Of a stretch of DNA of 35,432 nucleotides, positions 14,462 to 23,112 are shown one piece after another. This DNA is from Bacteroidota bacterium. Lineage in GTDB: Bacteria; Bacteroidota; Ignavibacteria; Ignavibacteriales; Ignavibacteriaceae. The first letter of the stretch is position 1. Each line of letters opens with the position of its first letter. The translations under genes were made by a program, and so were the position numbers. The stretch spans positions 1 through 35,432 of the forward strand of contig JAKAGZ010000028.1 of the NCBI GenBank assembly GCA_021815365.1, in the 5' to 3' direction. The notes under the pieces are model-generated. The model was not told where the DNA came from. It searched no databases and worked only from the letters and a program-made list of their open reading frames with translations.

Positions 14462-15160
14462 ATGGATTCTTATGAAATAATAAATTACATCTCGAATTCG
14501 ATAAAGAAGACTCCTGTTAAGGTATTCTTACAAGGAGAATTAGATAAAATCAACTTTGAAAATTTGGAGTATTTTGGCAGCAAAGAATCTGGTGTGCTTT
14601 TCTGTGAGTTAGATGAATTTGAAAAGCTGTACGAAAAAAACAAATCGTTTATAAAAAAGTTCAGGAAAGAAATCACGATGCGGAACTCAGCAATCCCGCT
14701 TGCTGATCTTACAAAATATAAAGCAAGGATAGAACCGGGAGCAGTAATCCGTGACCTGGTAGAAATCGGGGAGAACTGTGTAATAATGATGGGTGCTGTG
14801 CTGAATATCGGTGCAGTTATCGGGGAAAAGACAATGATAGATATGAATGTTGTTGTCGGAGGAAGAGCGATTGTAGGGAAAAATTGTCATATCGGCGCCG
14901 GTTGTGTTCTTGCCGGAGTTATTGAACCACCGAGCGCTCAGCCAGTGATAATTGAAGACGATGTTTTAATTGGTGCAAATGCTGTCGTGCTTGAAGGTGT
15001 AAGAGTGGGCAAAGGAGCGGTCATCGCAGCGGGTTCTGTTGTAGTAAAAGATGTTGAACCTTACACAGTGATGGCGGGTGTTCCTGCAAAAGTTTTGAAA
15101 AAAGTTGATGATAAAACGCGAAGCAAAACGCAGTTGATGAGTGAGCTTAGAAAGTTATGA
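14462..15160 (+). CDS. dapH: Tetrahydrodipicolinate N-acetyltransferase
   Basis: The enzyme transfers acetyl from acetyl-CoA to tetrahydrodipicolinate, opening the acetylase branch of the diaminopimelate pathway. The 232-residue product matches DapH (YkuQ): an N-terminal alpha domain followed by left-handed beta-helix repeats (from [20 protein letters not shown], about residue 92, to about 210) and the ending [16 protein letters not shown]. DapH, not the succinylase DapD, is indicated by the full-length similarity and by the M20 deacetylase further down the operon. The aminotransferase of this branch is not in the window. Confidence 0.93.
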   Translation: MDSYEIINYISNSIKKTPVKVFLQGELDKINFENLEYFGSKESGVLFCELDEFEKLYEKNKSFIKKFRKEITMRNSAIPLADLTKYKARIEPGAVIRDLVEIGENCVIMMGAVLNIGAVIGEKTMIDMNVVVGGRAIVGKNCHIGAGCVLAGVIEPPSAQPVIIEDDVLIGANAVVLEGVRVGKGAVIAAGSVVVKDVEPYTVMAGVPAKVLKKVDDKTRSKTQLMSELRKL

Positions 15161-15171
15161 TGTTTAAGGAT

Positions 15172-15785
15172 TTACGTTTAGCGTTAATCGGTCATGAAGC
15201 TCGTTTCGTTTCCCGTCAAGAGGTAACGTTATGTTAAAGCGACTGCTAAAATGAACGAACTTCCTCATCGTTTTTAACTTGGAGATTACAAAATTATATG
15301 TCGAGTAATAGTTCCATAAAAAGCTTCAAAGATTTAGAAGTTTATAATAATACTTATAAAATAATGTTAGTAGTAATGAAGGAAGTCATACCAAAGCTTC
15401 CCGAAAACGAAAAATATGATTTAAAGGATCAGCTTAGCAGAGCATGTAAAAGCATTCCTAGGCTTATTGCTGAGGGATATGCAAAACGTCATCAGAAAGC
15501 CGGATTCCAAAAATATTTGGATGATGCAATGGCAGAATGTAATGAAATGATCGTCAGCTTAGAACAAGCAGAAGATTTATACAATATAAAACCTGTGACA
15601 ATTAGTATGGCTGAATTAATTGATTTATATGACAAATCAGGGAGGCAGTTATACAATTTGTCTGCTGCCTGGACAAATTTTAAAAATAAAAATCTCAAAC
15701 AATGATGCTGTTTTTTAAGTCAACGATAATCGAGCTAAAAGCCCGTTTCGTCTAACGTTCAGTGTGAACATTACTCTAAACGTAA
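15172..15785. mobile_element. Repeat-bounded cassette carrying a four-helix-bundle gene
   Basis: TTACGTTTAG (15172-15181) and its perfect inverse CTAAACGTAA (15776-15785) bound a 614-base stretch. Inside these lies a pair of imperfect direct repeats (15185-15209 and 15727-15751, 20 of 25 positions equal by manual count). The flanks are rich in CG dinucleotides, unlike the surrounding operon. The only gene inside is the four-helix-bundle gene. The cassette begins 11 bases after the dapH stop and leaves both operon neighbours whole. That it moves is an inference. Confidence 0.4.
15298..15705 (+). CDS. Four-helix-bundle protein (S23/IVP family)
   Basis: The 135-residue helical protein belongs to the family first met as ORFs in intervening sequences of 23S rRNA genes (S23, TIGR02436-like). 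Hallmarks are SFKDLEVYNNTYKI near the start, DLKDQLSRACKSIPRLIAEGYAK (split by eye), and the FQKYLDDAMAECNEMIVSLEQA stretch (residues about 65-90). Structures of the family are pentameric helical bundles. The biochemical role is unknown. The gene is out of place in a lysine operon, is set off by repeats on both sides, and has a GGAG site ahead of its ATG. Confidence 0.88.
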   Translation: MSSNSSIKSFKDLEVYNNTYKIMLVVMKEVIPKLPENEKYDLKDQLSRACKSIPRLIAEGYAKRHQKAGFQKYLDDAMAECNEMIVSLEQAEDLYNIKPVTISMAELIDLYDKSGRQLYNLSAAWTNFKNKNLKQ

Positions 15786-15836
15786 CCGTTTCCGATACTG
15801 GCTTCGTTACCGTGACCGTTATACAAGAGACGAAAG

Positions 15837-17051
15837 ATGAAAGTTATAGTTCAGAAATATGGCGGAAGCAGTGTAGCCGATCCAGAGAAAATAAAAAAAA
15901 TTGCCGGGATGGTTGCTGCAGTTAAGAAGGAAGGTTACGGCGTTGCTGTAGTTGTTTCTGCGATGGGTAAAACTACAAACTCCCTGATTGAATTAGCGGG
16001 CAGTATTTCATCGGATCCTCCAAAACGTGAAATGGATATGCTGTTAAGCACTGGTGAGCGTATCACTATGTCTCTTTTATGTATGGCGTTGAATGATCTC
16101 GGTGTTGATGCAATTTCGCTCACGGGGTCGCAGTCAGGAATTATTACAAATGACAGGCATAATGATGCTCGCGTAATTGAAGTTCGCCCCATTCGGGTGC
16201 AGGATGAAATGGCAAAAGGGAAAGTTGTTGTGATTGGCGGTTTCCAGGGTGTAAGTTATAAAAGAGATATTACAACTCTCGGAAGGGGAGGCTCAGATAC
16301 TTCTGCAGTTGCTCTTGCTGCAGCTTTGAATGCCGAACGATGTGAAATTTATTCCGACGTAGACGGCGTTTACAGTGCAGATCCTTCTTTGATAAAAGAA
16401 GCTAAACATCTTCCTGAAATTTCTTATCAGCAGATGCAGGAGATGAGTACAGCGGGAGCCAAAGTGCTCAATGCACAGGCTGTCCAGTTCGCGAAAGAAT
16501 CGGGAATAGTAATTTATGCGAGAAGCACTTTCAAACCAGGCAATGAGACGGTTATAAAAACAATTTTACCGGGAACTTCAAAAGGTATCACCGGTGTTGT
16601 ACATGAAAAAGATGTTGTAAGAGTTATCCTTTCATACGAATATCAAAACTCAGGATTTTATGAGCTGTTAAAAGTGCTTGAAGAAAAGCAGATCAGTATT
16701 AAAGAACTGAATGTTGTTGAAGCTGAAAATGAAACTGTGAAATCAAAAGCTTCATTTGTCATCTCGTACAAAAATATTTATGGGTGGGAAAACCTGAGAG
16801 AAAAATTGGAAGAAAAGTTTAAGGATAAAATTGAATTTAATTATAACCTGAGTGCAGTCTCACTTATTGGCGAGGGTTTGAACAGGGATAATGAAGTTTT
16901 AATTAAATCAATGGATCTGTTAAATAAAGGAAAAATAAAAGTGTCGGGCATTTCGACCACATCATATAGATTATCATTCCTCGTAGCAAAAAATAATATG
17001 GAGAGTTGTGTAACGCTTCTGCACAGGAAATGGATTGAGGGGAGGGAATAG
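15837..17051 (+). CDS. lysC: Aspartate kinase, first copy
   Basis: This kinase phosphorylates aspartate, the entry step to lysine, threonine and methionine. The 404-residue monofunctional enzyme has the kinase domain (1-about 245) with KYGGSSVAD at the N-terminus, the GGFQGVS loop, [16 protein letters not shown] and [15 protein letters not shown]. Residues about 260-404 form two ACT-type regulatory domains. These are divergent. The usual MRSxxGVAxxxF signature is replaced by [15 protein letters not shown], so its feedback behaviour may differ from classical lysine- or threonine-inhibited forms. A paralogue follows directly. The ATG is preceded by GAGACGAAAG. Confidence 0.93.
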   Translation: MKVIVQKYGGSSVADPEKIKKIAGMVAAVKKEGYGVAVVVSAMGKTTNSLIELAGSISSDPPKREMDMLLSTGERITMSLLCMALNDLGVDAISLTGSQSGIITNDRHNDARVIEVRPIRVQDEMAKGKVVVIGGFQGVSYKRDITTLGRGGSDTSAVALAAALNAERCEIYSDVDGVYSADPSLIKEAKHLPEISYQQMQEMSTAGAKVLNAQAVQFAKESGIVIYARSTFKPGNETVIKTILPGTSKGITGVVHEKDVVRVILSYEYQNSGFYELLKVLEEKQISIKELNVVEAENETVKSKASFVISYKNIYGWENLREKLEEKFKDKIEFNYNLSAVSLIGEGLNRDNEVLIKSMDLLNKGKIKVSGISTTSYRLSFLVAKNNMESCVTLLHRKWIEGRE

Positions 17052-17059
17052 GAGTAAGA

Positions 17060-17133
17060 GTAAGATCAAGAGCAAGAAGAACAAGAAAAGAGAAATCTTT
17101 TAATTAATTGAATTTTCTTAATCTTGATCTTAC
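17060..17133. repeat. Inverted repeat between the two aspartate kinase genes
   Basis: GTAAGATCAAGA (17060-17071) and its perfect inverse TCTTGATCTTAC (17122-17133) can form a 12-base stem, extended imperfectly toward the loop. It fills most of the 158-base gap between the kinase genes. It could lower read-through or protect the upstream message. The purine-rich repetitive look also fits a degenerate dispersed repeat. Confidence 0.5.
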
Positions 17134-17209
17134 ACTTAATCATAATCTTCTTTAAGTTGCATACATTATAAAAAAAGATTAAGAATAATTAAGTTGATAT
17201 AATAGGCAG

Positions 17210-18397
17210 ATGGGAATTATTGTTCAAAAGTACGGAGGCAGTTCGGTCGCCGATACAACAAAAATTAAAAAAATAGCGGAGAAACTTTCAGAGAGAATTA
17301 AACAAGGTAATCAATTAGTTGTTGTTGTTTCTGCAATGGGTAAAACGACTGATAACCTTATCAAAACTGCAAAGGAAATCACGGAGAATATTGTTCCGAG
17401 AGAGCTTGATATGCTTTTGACAACCGGTGAACAGGTTACAGCCGCCCTGCTGTCAATAGCATTAAATGACATTGGGATAAAAAGTAAATCGCTCAACGCT
17501 TTTCAATTAGAGATATTAACTACGGATGACTTTAATGCAGCAAGAATTAAAAACCTGAAGGTTGAAAAAATAGAAAACCTCCTAAAAGAATTCGATGCAA
17601 TTATCGTTACTGGTTTCCAGGGGATTACTGAAGAAGGCGAGATTACGACTTTGGGCAGAGGAGGCTCAGATACTTCCGCTGTTGCTCTATCTGCGGCTAT
17701 GAATGTTGATTGTGAAATTTACAGCGACGTTGCAGGAATTTATACTACTGATCCAAGAATTCATCCTAATGCAAAAAAATTGAAAAATGTTGCTTATGAT
17801 GAAATGCTCGAGATGTCGAGTCTTGGTGCAAAAGTTCTGCACAGCAGGTCGGTGGAAATTGCAAAAAAATATAATATAAAAATTTATTGTGGTTCAACTT
17901 TCTCAGACGAGGAGGGTAGTTTTGTGGTAGAAGATTATTTGGAACAGCCAAGTGTAACCGGATTAAGCGTAATGGATAATCAGACACAGGTTACTATTTC
18001 AAAGCTTCCGCTTGATTATACATTGGTTCATGATATTTTTGAAAGCGTAGCAAAGCACGGACTGAATGTAGATATGATTTCGGTCATCAGCAATTCGGGG
18101 CTGAATGTCTCATTCACAATTATTGAAGATGAAAAACACAATTTTGAAAAAGCCCTTTCTGATGTATTGAAAGATCTTCCTAAATTGAATATTCAATATC
18201 ATTCAGGTTATTCAAAAATTTCAATAGTTGGGATCGGAATGAGATCAAGCAAGGGCGTAGCGGCAAAATATTTCAAAGCTCTGAAAGACATTCCGGTGAA
18301 GCTTGTAACAACATCTGAAATAAAAATATCCTGCCTGCTCGAAGAAAAATATAAAAACCAGGCGATGCAGTCATTAATAAAAATATTTGATCTCTGA
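17210..18397 (+). CDS. lysC: Aspartate kinase, second copy
   Basis: The 395-residue paralogue has the same architecture as the gene before it: [52 protein letters not shown], then two ACT domains. Here the regulatory part is canonical: IGIGMRSSKGVAAKYFKAL and TTSEIKISCLL resemble lysine- or threonine-sensitive bacterial enzymes. One plausible reading is that the two copies answer to different end products, as in other bacteria with isoenzymes. The effectors cannot be read from the sequence. The gene is followed with overlap, or with almost no gap, by the deacetylase. Confidence 0.94.
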   Translation: MGIIVQKYGGSSVADTTKIKKIAEKLSERIKQGNQLVVVVSAMGKTTDNLIKTAKEITENIVPRELDMLLTTGEQVTAALLSIALNDIGIKSKSLNAFQLEILTTDDFNAARIKNLKVEKIENLLKEFDAIIVTGFQGITEEGEITTLGRGGSDTSAVALSAAMNVDCEIYSDVAGIYTTDPRIHPNAKKLKNVAYDEMLEMSSLGAKVLHSRSVEIAKKYNIKIYCGSTFSDEEGSFVVEDYLEQPSVTGLSVMDNQTQVTISKLPLDYTLVHDIFESVAKHGLNVDMISVISNSGLNVSFTIIEDEKHNFEKALSDVLKDLPKLNIQYHSGYSKISIVGIGMRSSKGVAAKYFKALKDIPVKLVTTSEIKISCLLEEKYKNQAMQSLIKIFDL

Positions 18398-18401
18398 ATC
18401 T

Positions 18402-19523
18402 ATGAGCTTAAGTCCTGTTGAACTGAGACACACTCTTCATAAAAATCCTGAATTATCTTTTCAGGAATTTGAAACTACAAGACTTCTGATAGAAAATATT
18501 AAGAGCCTTGATACCACAGGCAGGCTCAAAATTTACACCCCTTACAAAACCGGGCTGCTTGTTGAATATCACGTTAATGATAGGGAATATATTCTATTCC
18601 GTGCAGACATTGATGCTCTGCCGATAAAAGAAGAAAATGAAATTGAGTTTAAATCTATAAACCAATTTATGCACGCCTGCGGACACGATGTCCACACTTC
18701 AATTTTGTATTCATTCATTTCGGAAGTGCTCAACAGGAATATTGATCAGAATATCCTCTTCCTTTTTCAGCCGGCAGAGGAGAGCGGGGGAGGGGCGATG
18801 GAGTTTTTTAAAACAGGATTTTTTGATGGATTTAATATCAGCAAAGCTTTTGCTCTACATGTTACTGATGAATATAAAGAAGGTTCTGTCGCAAGTACCG
18901 CTGGAGTCTTGTTCGCTTCTGCACTTGAAGTTGATATTGATTTTCTCGGTCTCAGCTCTCACGTTGCTTTTCCTAAAGGAGGAAGGAATGCTTTTAATGC
19001 ACTGAGACAATTCCTTGATGAAATTGACAAGCTTCCGAAAAATGAAAACGAGTCATTTATTTTTGGCGTTGGTAAAATTACTTCAGGCGAAGTCAGGAAC
19101 ATAACTCCCGGATACGCAAGGCTTGAAGGAACAATTCGCGCGCTAAGCAGCAGGAAAGTGTTGGATTTTTTTGATAATCTTAAAAAAAATTTAGCAGATA
19201 TTAAAAATACTACAGGTGTAGATTTTAAATTGCAAAAAGGTTCACATTATCCCGAAGTTATCGTTGACAAAAATTTATTTGAAAAGATTTCAGAACATCT
19301 GTCTGAAAAATACACTTTCATAGATTGTGGTCATAAAATGACAGGCGAGGACTTCGGATTTATTTCACATAAGTTTCCTTCGTTTATGTTCTGGCTGGGC
19401 ACATCCAATGGTGAACACTTTGGCTTGCATAACCCAAAATTTCTTCCGCCGGATTCTGTTATCGAAAAAGGTAAAGACATTTTAACTGATATATTAAATT
19501 TAATGGTTAGCAAAAAAATATAA
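18402..19523 (+). CDS. M20-family amidohydrolase, probable N-acetyl-diaminopimelate deacetylase
   Basis: This dizinc hydrolase has 373 residues from the ATG at 18402. An in-frame TTG at 18387 would add five residues and overlap the kinase gene. Motifs of the M20D group are LRHTLHKNPELSFQEFE at the N-terminus, RADIDALP, HACGHDVHTS (metal ligands), QPAEESGGGA (catalytic Glu pair) and the C-terminal GEDFGF. The M20D group covers hippurate and IAA-amino-acid hydrolases and YkuR, the deacetylase that removes the acetyl group added by DapH. The operon with dapH strongly favours that last role. Confidence 0.85.
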   Translation: MSLSPVELRHTLHKNPELSFQEFETTRLLIENIKSLDTTGRLKIYTPYKTGLLVEYHVNDREYILFRADIDALPIKEENEIEFKSINQFMHACGHDVHTSILYSFISEVLNRNIDQNILFLFQPAEESGGGAMEFFKTGFFDGFNISKAFALHVTDEYKEGSVASTAGVLFASALEVDIDFLGLSSHVAFPKGGRNAFNALRQFLDEIDKLPKNENESFIFGVGKITSGEVRNITPGYARLEGTIRALSSRKVLDFFDNLKKNLADIKNTTGVDFKLQKGSHYPEVIVDKNLFEKISEHLSEKYTFIDCGHKMTGEDFGFISHKFPSFMFWLGTSNGEHFGLHNPKFLPPDSVIEKGKDILTDILNLMVSKKI

Positions 19524-19691
19524 AAGCAAAGCTTTACTCCGAAAATATTTCTGTCTCACTTTGAACTAATCTCTCAAAAAGGAAATAATTGATATCTCAT
19601 CAGATATTATTTCGATTAAAATTAACTGTAGAAAAAATGGCACAGGAATTGGAATATTTGAACTGTTGACTTAAGTTCCTTTAAACCTAGT

Positions 19692-19756
19692 CATTGCCGT
19701 TAGAAGAGAGGAGTAGGGTCAAAAACCCTGGAGGGCTCTTCTCACTCACGGCAATG
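19692..19756. ncRNA. Three-tier hairpin, candidate structured RNA or two-way terminator
   Basis: Three nested perfect stems share one axis: CATTGCCGT/ACGGCAATG (19692-19700 with 19748-19756), AGAAGAG/CTCTTCT (19702-19708 with 19736-19742) and AGGGT/ACCCT (19715-19719 with 19725-19729), the last closing a CAAAA loop. Internal loops are AGGAG facing GAGGG, and a one-base by five-base loop. It stands between two convergent genes. A plain terminator rarely has internal loops of this order. The T-rich stretch after it on the plus strand is weak. Confidence 0.5.
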
Positions 19757-19778
19757 TTTATTTTAAACCATTTAAATT

Positions 19779-21425
19779 TTATTCCTCAGTAATGAATTGA
19801 CAGCTTGCGGGTATTTCAGGATGTACCAGCAGCACATCTTCTTTCAACAAAGCTACCTTTCCAGGTTCCATCCCCTTTTTCTTTGTAACATATTTTTTAA
19901 AGGTGTACGAAACAGGAGCTAACCCTGCTGTTTTTGCTTTACTATGAAATGCTGCGATCGAAGCTGCGGCTTTCAGGATATTTTTTGGAACGGTTTCTTT
20001 AGTATTATCAATCCTCAGGACAGCATGTGAACCTGAAACGCCTCTTGCATGAAACCAGTAGTCATTCTGCTTTGCAAATTTTATTGTAAGAAGGTCGTTA
20101 CTATGACTATCCTTCCCAACATAAAGATGAAATTTCCCTTCAATGATGTAATGTTTAAATTTTAACTTCAGGTCTTCCTGTGTCGTCTTGTGAACATTGT
20201 CTTTAATTTTTAGTTCTTTCATGATTTCTTTTAACTGCTCGATAGAATCTGAAGAGTCAAATCTGCTTTTAATTTCACTTAATCTTTTGAATTCTGATTC
20301 TGATGATTTTAATAATTTATAATTTTTTTCAAAGCTGAGTTTCTCACTTTTTGCTTTGTCAAAATAAAATTCAGCATTTTGTCTGGGCGAAAGTGTCGGC
20401 TTTAATTTAATTATTATTTTCTTATTATCAGAATATACATCATCAACTTCAACTTTTTCCATTCCTTTTCTGATTTTGTTCAGATTTATTAATAGTAAAT
20501 TTCCAATATTTCTATACTCTTCTTCTTTACGGATAAGGTCAAGCTGGCTTTTCAAGTTATTTATCTTCGAAGCTGTTCTGTCCAGGCTCTTTGTTAAATA
20601 TTTTTCTACAAGCTTCTTCTTCCTGGTAAGATCATCAAGAGAATGACGCTTTGCTAAATAAAAATTTAATGCTTCAATAAGATTATCAAATTCTGTTCTT
20701 TTTGTGAAAGGGAAAATACTAAACGTTGAAACACTAATATAAACCTCATTCGATCCTTCATCTGTAAAAACAGTAATAGAGCGGTCACCAATCTCAGAAA
20801 TAATCTGAGAAACAATTTCCGGGAACTCATCATTTTTATTTTCAGCTCTTCTTTGTGCTTCAAGAATTATTTCCTTTCCAAGTATGGGAAAAACTTCCCG
20901 CAGTTTTTCGGGTGGAAGAGAACGATAAGCTGACAATTTCCCGGTATCATTAAATTTCTGGATAAAATTATGCTGCTTCATTTCTGCAATAAAATTATTT
21001 TCCACTTCTGCTTCTTCATCCTTAAACGAAAGTGAATTATTATTTTTATCTATTAAATGCAGATTAGTATATTTGCCTCTGACGGAGAAAAGGAGATCGA
21101 AATTCTCAAAGGAAATTTTTATTATCCTGTCATCTTCAGCAATTTCAAATTGGATAAGCTTTGCAGGGAGGTATTCAGAAAAAAAGTCAATTGTATTTTT
21201 CTTAGCCCTGCTGAATGAATCCCTGAGATTCAGGTAAGGGAAGCCCGGATCAACCGATGCTTCAATAAATTTTATATCTCCGTCATTTTTGAACTCTAAC
21301 ACCAGCTTGTTTTTCTCCTGTGAAAATGCAGAATTTAACACATAGTCTTTCAAAGCGTGGTTAAGTTCAATAATTAAGCGGTTAAGAAAAAAATAATTTT
21401 TATACATAAGTTGGAGTGATTTCAT
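19779..21425 (-). CDS. rqcH: NFACT-family ribosome quality control protein RqcH
   Basis: RqcH binds stalled 50S subunits that still hold peptidyl-tRNA and helps add C-terminal alanine tails that mark the peptide for destruction. The protein has about 548 residues from the ATG at 21425. A GTG at 21443 and an ATG at 21407 are alternatives. The NFACT-N domain occupies roughly the first 250 residues, followed by a helical coiled-coil middle (about 270-430). The C-terminal NFACT-R domain contains NDYWFHARGVSGSHAVLR and SIAAFHSKAKTAG, then VTKKKGMEPGKV, the typical end block. It stands alone, convergent with the lysine operon and divergent from the PASTA gene. Confidence 0.92.
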   Translation of the reverse strand: MKSLQLMYKNYFFLNRLIIELNHALKDYVLNSAFSQEKNKLVLEFKNDGDIKFIEASVDPGFPYLNLRDSFSRAKKNTIDFFSEYLPAKLIQFEIAEDDRIIKISFENFDLLFSVRGKYTNLHLIDKNNNSLSFKDEEAEVENNFIAEMKQHNFIQKFNDTGKLSAYRSLPPEKLREVFPILGKEIILEAQRRAENKNDEFPEIVSQIISEIGDRSITVFTDEGSNEVYISVSTFSIFPFTKRTEFDNLIEALNFYLAKRHSLDDLTRKKKLVEKYLTKSLDRTASKINNLKSQLDLIRKEEEYRNIGNLLLINLNKIRKGMEKVEVDDVYSDNKKIIIKLKPTLSPRQNAEFYFDKAKSEKLSFEKNYKLLKSSESEFKRLSEIKSRFDSSDSIEQLKEIMKELKIKDNVHKTTQEDLKLKFKHYIIEGKFHLYVGKDSHSNDLLTIKFAKQNDYWFHARGVSGSHAVLRIDNTKETVPKNILKAAASIAAFHSKAKTAGLAPVSYTFKKYVTKKKGMEPGKVALLKEDVLLVHPEIPASCQFITEE

Positions 21426-21561
21426 TCTACAGTAAGTTTTCACTTATACGAAACATTAACAGGAATATGAAAGTTAAACTGAAAGTAATATAGCTCATTT
21501 ATATTTTTTTTCATAACTATCGTAGTTTTATGTTTATTAAAATTTTATTAATTGCTGTTAA

Positions 21562-21593
21562 GTTGTTTAAGAGAAAGTCATTTGATATATTTC
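21562..21593 (+). promoter_or_regulatory. Candidate promoter placing transcription start at the PASTA gene start codon
   Basis: GTTG (21562-21565), a 20-base spacer and TATATTTC (21586-21593) closely resemble the ars and tRNA-Arg promoters. The box ends four bases before the ATG, so the message would be nearly leaderless. No ribosome site is visible upstream of this gene. Confidence 0.35.
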
Positions 21594-21597
21594 AACA

Positions 21598-22347
21598 ATG
21601 AAAAATTATCTTCAAAAACCTCTTGTAAGGAAAATTTTATATTATTGTATTGGTCTGACAGCATTTATTTTACTTTTAAACGATGTAATAATGCCGTGGT
21701 ACGTAAGCTCGCCTGAAAGAGTTGTTCCAAAAGTTGTTGGTCTCGATATAACAGAGGCTGAAAAAATTTTAGACGGCAAAGACCTTCAGGCTGTAATAGG
21801 CGATACAACTTATGATGAAAAAGTTCCCAAGGGACACGTAATATTACAAAAGCCTGCTGCAGGTGAAACAGTAAAAAAAGGCAGGCGTATTTATCTTTTC
21901 GTCAGTGGTGGAGAGCCGGTTGTAGTAGTTCCTAATTTAAAAGGTAAATCAATACGTGATGCTAAATTTGCACTTGAAAGATTGGGGCTGTCACTTGGGC
22001 AGGTTGAGGATGTCCCTTCTGACAATCCTAAAGATATGATATTTGATCAGCAGTACGCTCCGGGCACGCCCCTTAAGAACGGCGAAAGTGTTGGCGTTAC
22101 AATGAGCATAGGAAATACTGAAGGACTTTTGATTGTGCCTGATCTGATCGGCAAGTCTTTGGCTGAGGCACAAAAAATCCTTGCAGACAGCACAATGAAT
22201 GTCGGTAAAATTAATTATCAAAGTTCTTATTCGCTGCTGCCAAATACAGTAGTTGATCAATATCCAAGCAAGGGAAGCAGGGTTAATCCCGGCACTAAAA
22301 TAGATTTGTTCGTTACTAAAAATGCCGATACGCCAAACCAAAAATAA
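21598..22347 (+). CDS. Membrane-anchored protein with three PASTA domains
   Basis: The 249-residue protein has a short basic N-terminus, one membrane helix (about residues 12-32) and three PASTA repeats (about 42-105, 108-175 and 177-241). Each repeat shows the pattern VPxxxG followed by AxxxL and ending in PxxGxxVxxG. PASTA domains bind peptidoglycan or lipid II and usually sit on Ser/Thr kinases or penicillin-binding proteins. No kinase or transpeptidase domain is attached here, so it should be a periplasmic cell-wall binding protein with an unknown partner. It precedes rpe by ten bases and probably shares its transcript. Confidence 0.93.
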   Translation: MKNYLQKPLVRKILYYCIGLTAFILLLNDVIMPWYVSSPERVVPKVVGLDITEAEKILDGKDLQAVIGDTTYDEKVPKGHVILQKPAAGETVKKGRRIYLFVSGGEPVVVVPNLKGKSIRDAKFALERLGLSLGQVEDVPSDNPKDMIFDQQYAPGTPLKNGESVGVTMSIGNTEGLLIVPDLIGKSLAEAQKILADSTMNVGKINYQSSYSLLPNTVVDQYPSKGSRVNPGTKIDLFVTKNADTPNQK

Positions 22348-22356
22348 AATTTAACT

Positions 22357-23025
22357 ATGGGTTTACTCGCACCATCAATACTATCAGCAGATCTTTCAAA
22401 TCTTTCTCAGCAGATCAGGTTAGTTGAAATGAGCGGAGCTGACTGGATTCACTGTGATATAATGGACGGTCATTTTGTTCCGAATATCACATTCGGTCCT
22501 ATACTTGTTAAAGCGGCAAGAAAATCTACCAGGCTTCCTCTCGATGTACATCTGATGATTGAAAGCCCTGATAAATATCTCGAGGATTTTGCCGAAGCCG
22601 GCGCTAATTCTATTACTGTTCACCAGGAAGCTGTGATTCATCTTAACAGAACTGTAAACAGGATCAGGGAATTGGGTATTAAAGCAGGTGTTGCGATAAA
22701 TCCCTCCACACCTGTTGATACTTTAAAAGATATTGCAGAATATGTTGACCTGATACTGATTATGTCTGTTAATCCTGGTTTCGGGGGGCAGTCATTCATA
22801 AAAAATTCTTTGAAGAAAATACAGGAAACAGTAAAACTCCGCAGGGAATTAAACGCAAAATTTTTAATTGAAATAGACGGAGGCATTGGTATTGAAAATA
22901 TCAAAGCTGTACTCGATGCAGGGTGTGATGTTTTTGTTATCGGCTCATCAATTTATGGTGAGAAAAATGTTGCAGCAGCAGCCGCTGAATTAGCAAATAT
23001 CATTAAACGAACTGATCAGAAATAG
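22357..23025 (+). CDS. rpe: Ribulose-phosphate 3-epimerase
   Basis: This enzyme interconverts ribulose 5-phosphate and xylulose 5-phosphate in the pentose phosphate pathway. The 222-residue TIM barrel shows LAPSILSADLSNL, HCDIMDGHFVPNITFGP (metal-binding His and Asp with the MDGxFVPN signature), DVHLMIESP, VNPGFGGQSFI (phosphate loop) and IEIDGGI (catalytic Asp). Length and motifs are complete. A rho-independent terminator follows 40 bases after the stop. Confidence 0.97.
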   Translation: MGLLAPSILSADLSNLSQQIRLVEMSGADWIHCDIMDGHFVPNITFGPILVKAARKSTRLPLDVHLMIESPDKYLEDFAEAGANSITVHQEAVIHLNRTVNRIRELGIKAGVAINPSTPVDTLKDIAEYVDLILIMSVNPGFGGQSFIKNSLKKIQETVKLRRELNAKFLIEIDGGIGIENIKAVLDAGCDVFVIGSSIYGEKNVAAAAAELANIIKRTDQK

Positions 23026-23064
23026 TATGAAAACAGATTTTACTTATATAAAATTTTTTTGCCG

Positions 23065-23087
23065 AGTGACTCTTAGTCACTTTTTTT
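23065..23087 (+). terminator. Rho-independent terminator after rpe
   Basis: AGTGACT (23065-23071) and its perfect inverse AGTCACT (23075-23081) enclose a CTT loop and run into seven T residues (23081-23087). This closes the PASTA-rpe unit ahead of folP. Confidence 0.8.
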
Positions 23088-23112
23088 GTAGAAATGTACA
23101 AGGAAGCAGCAC

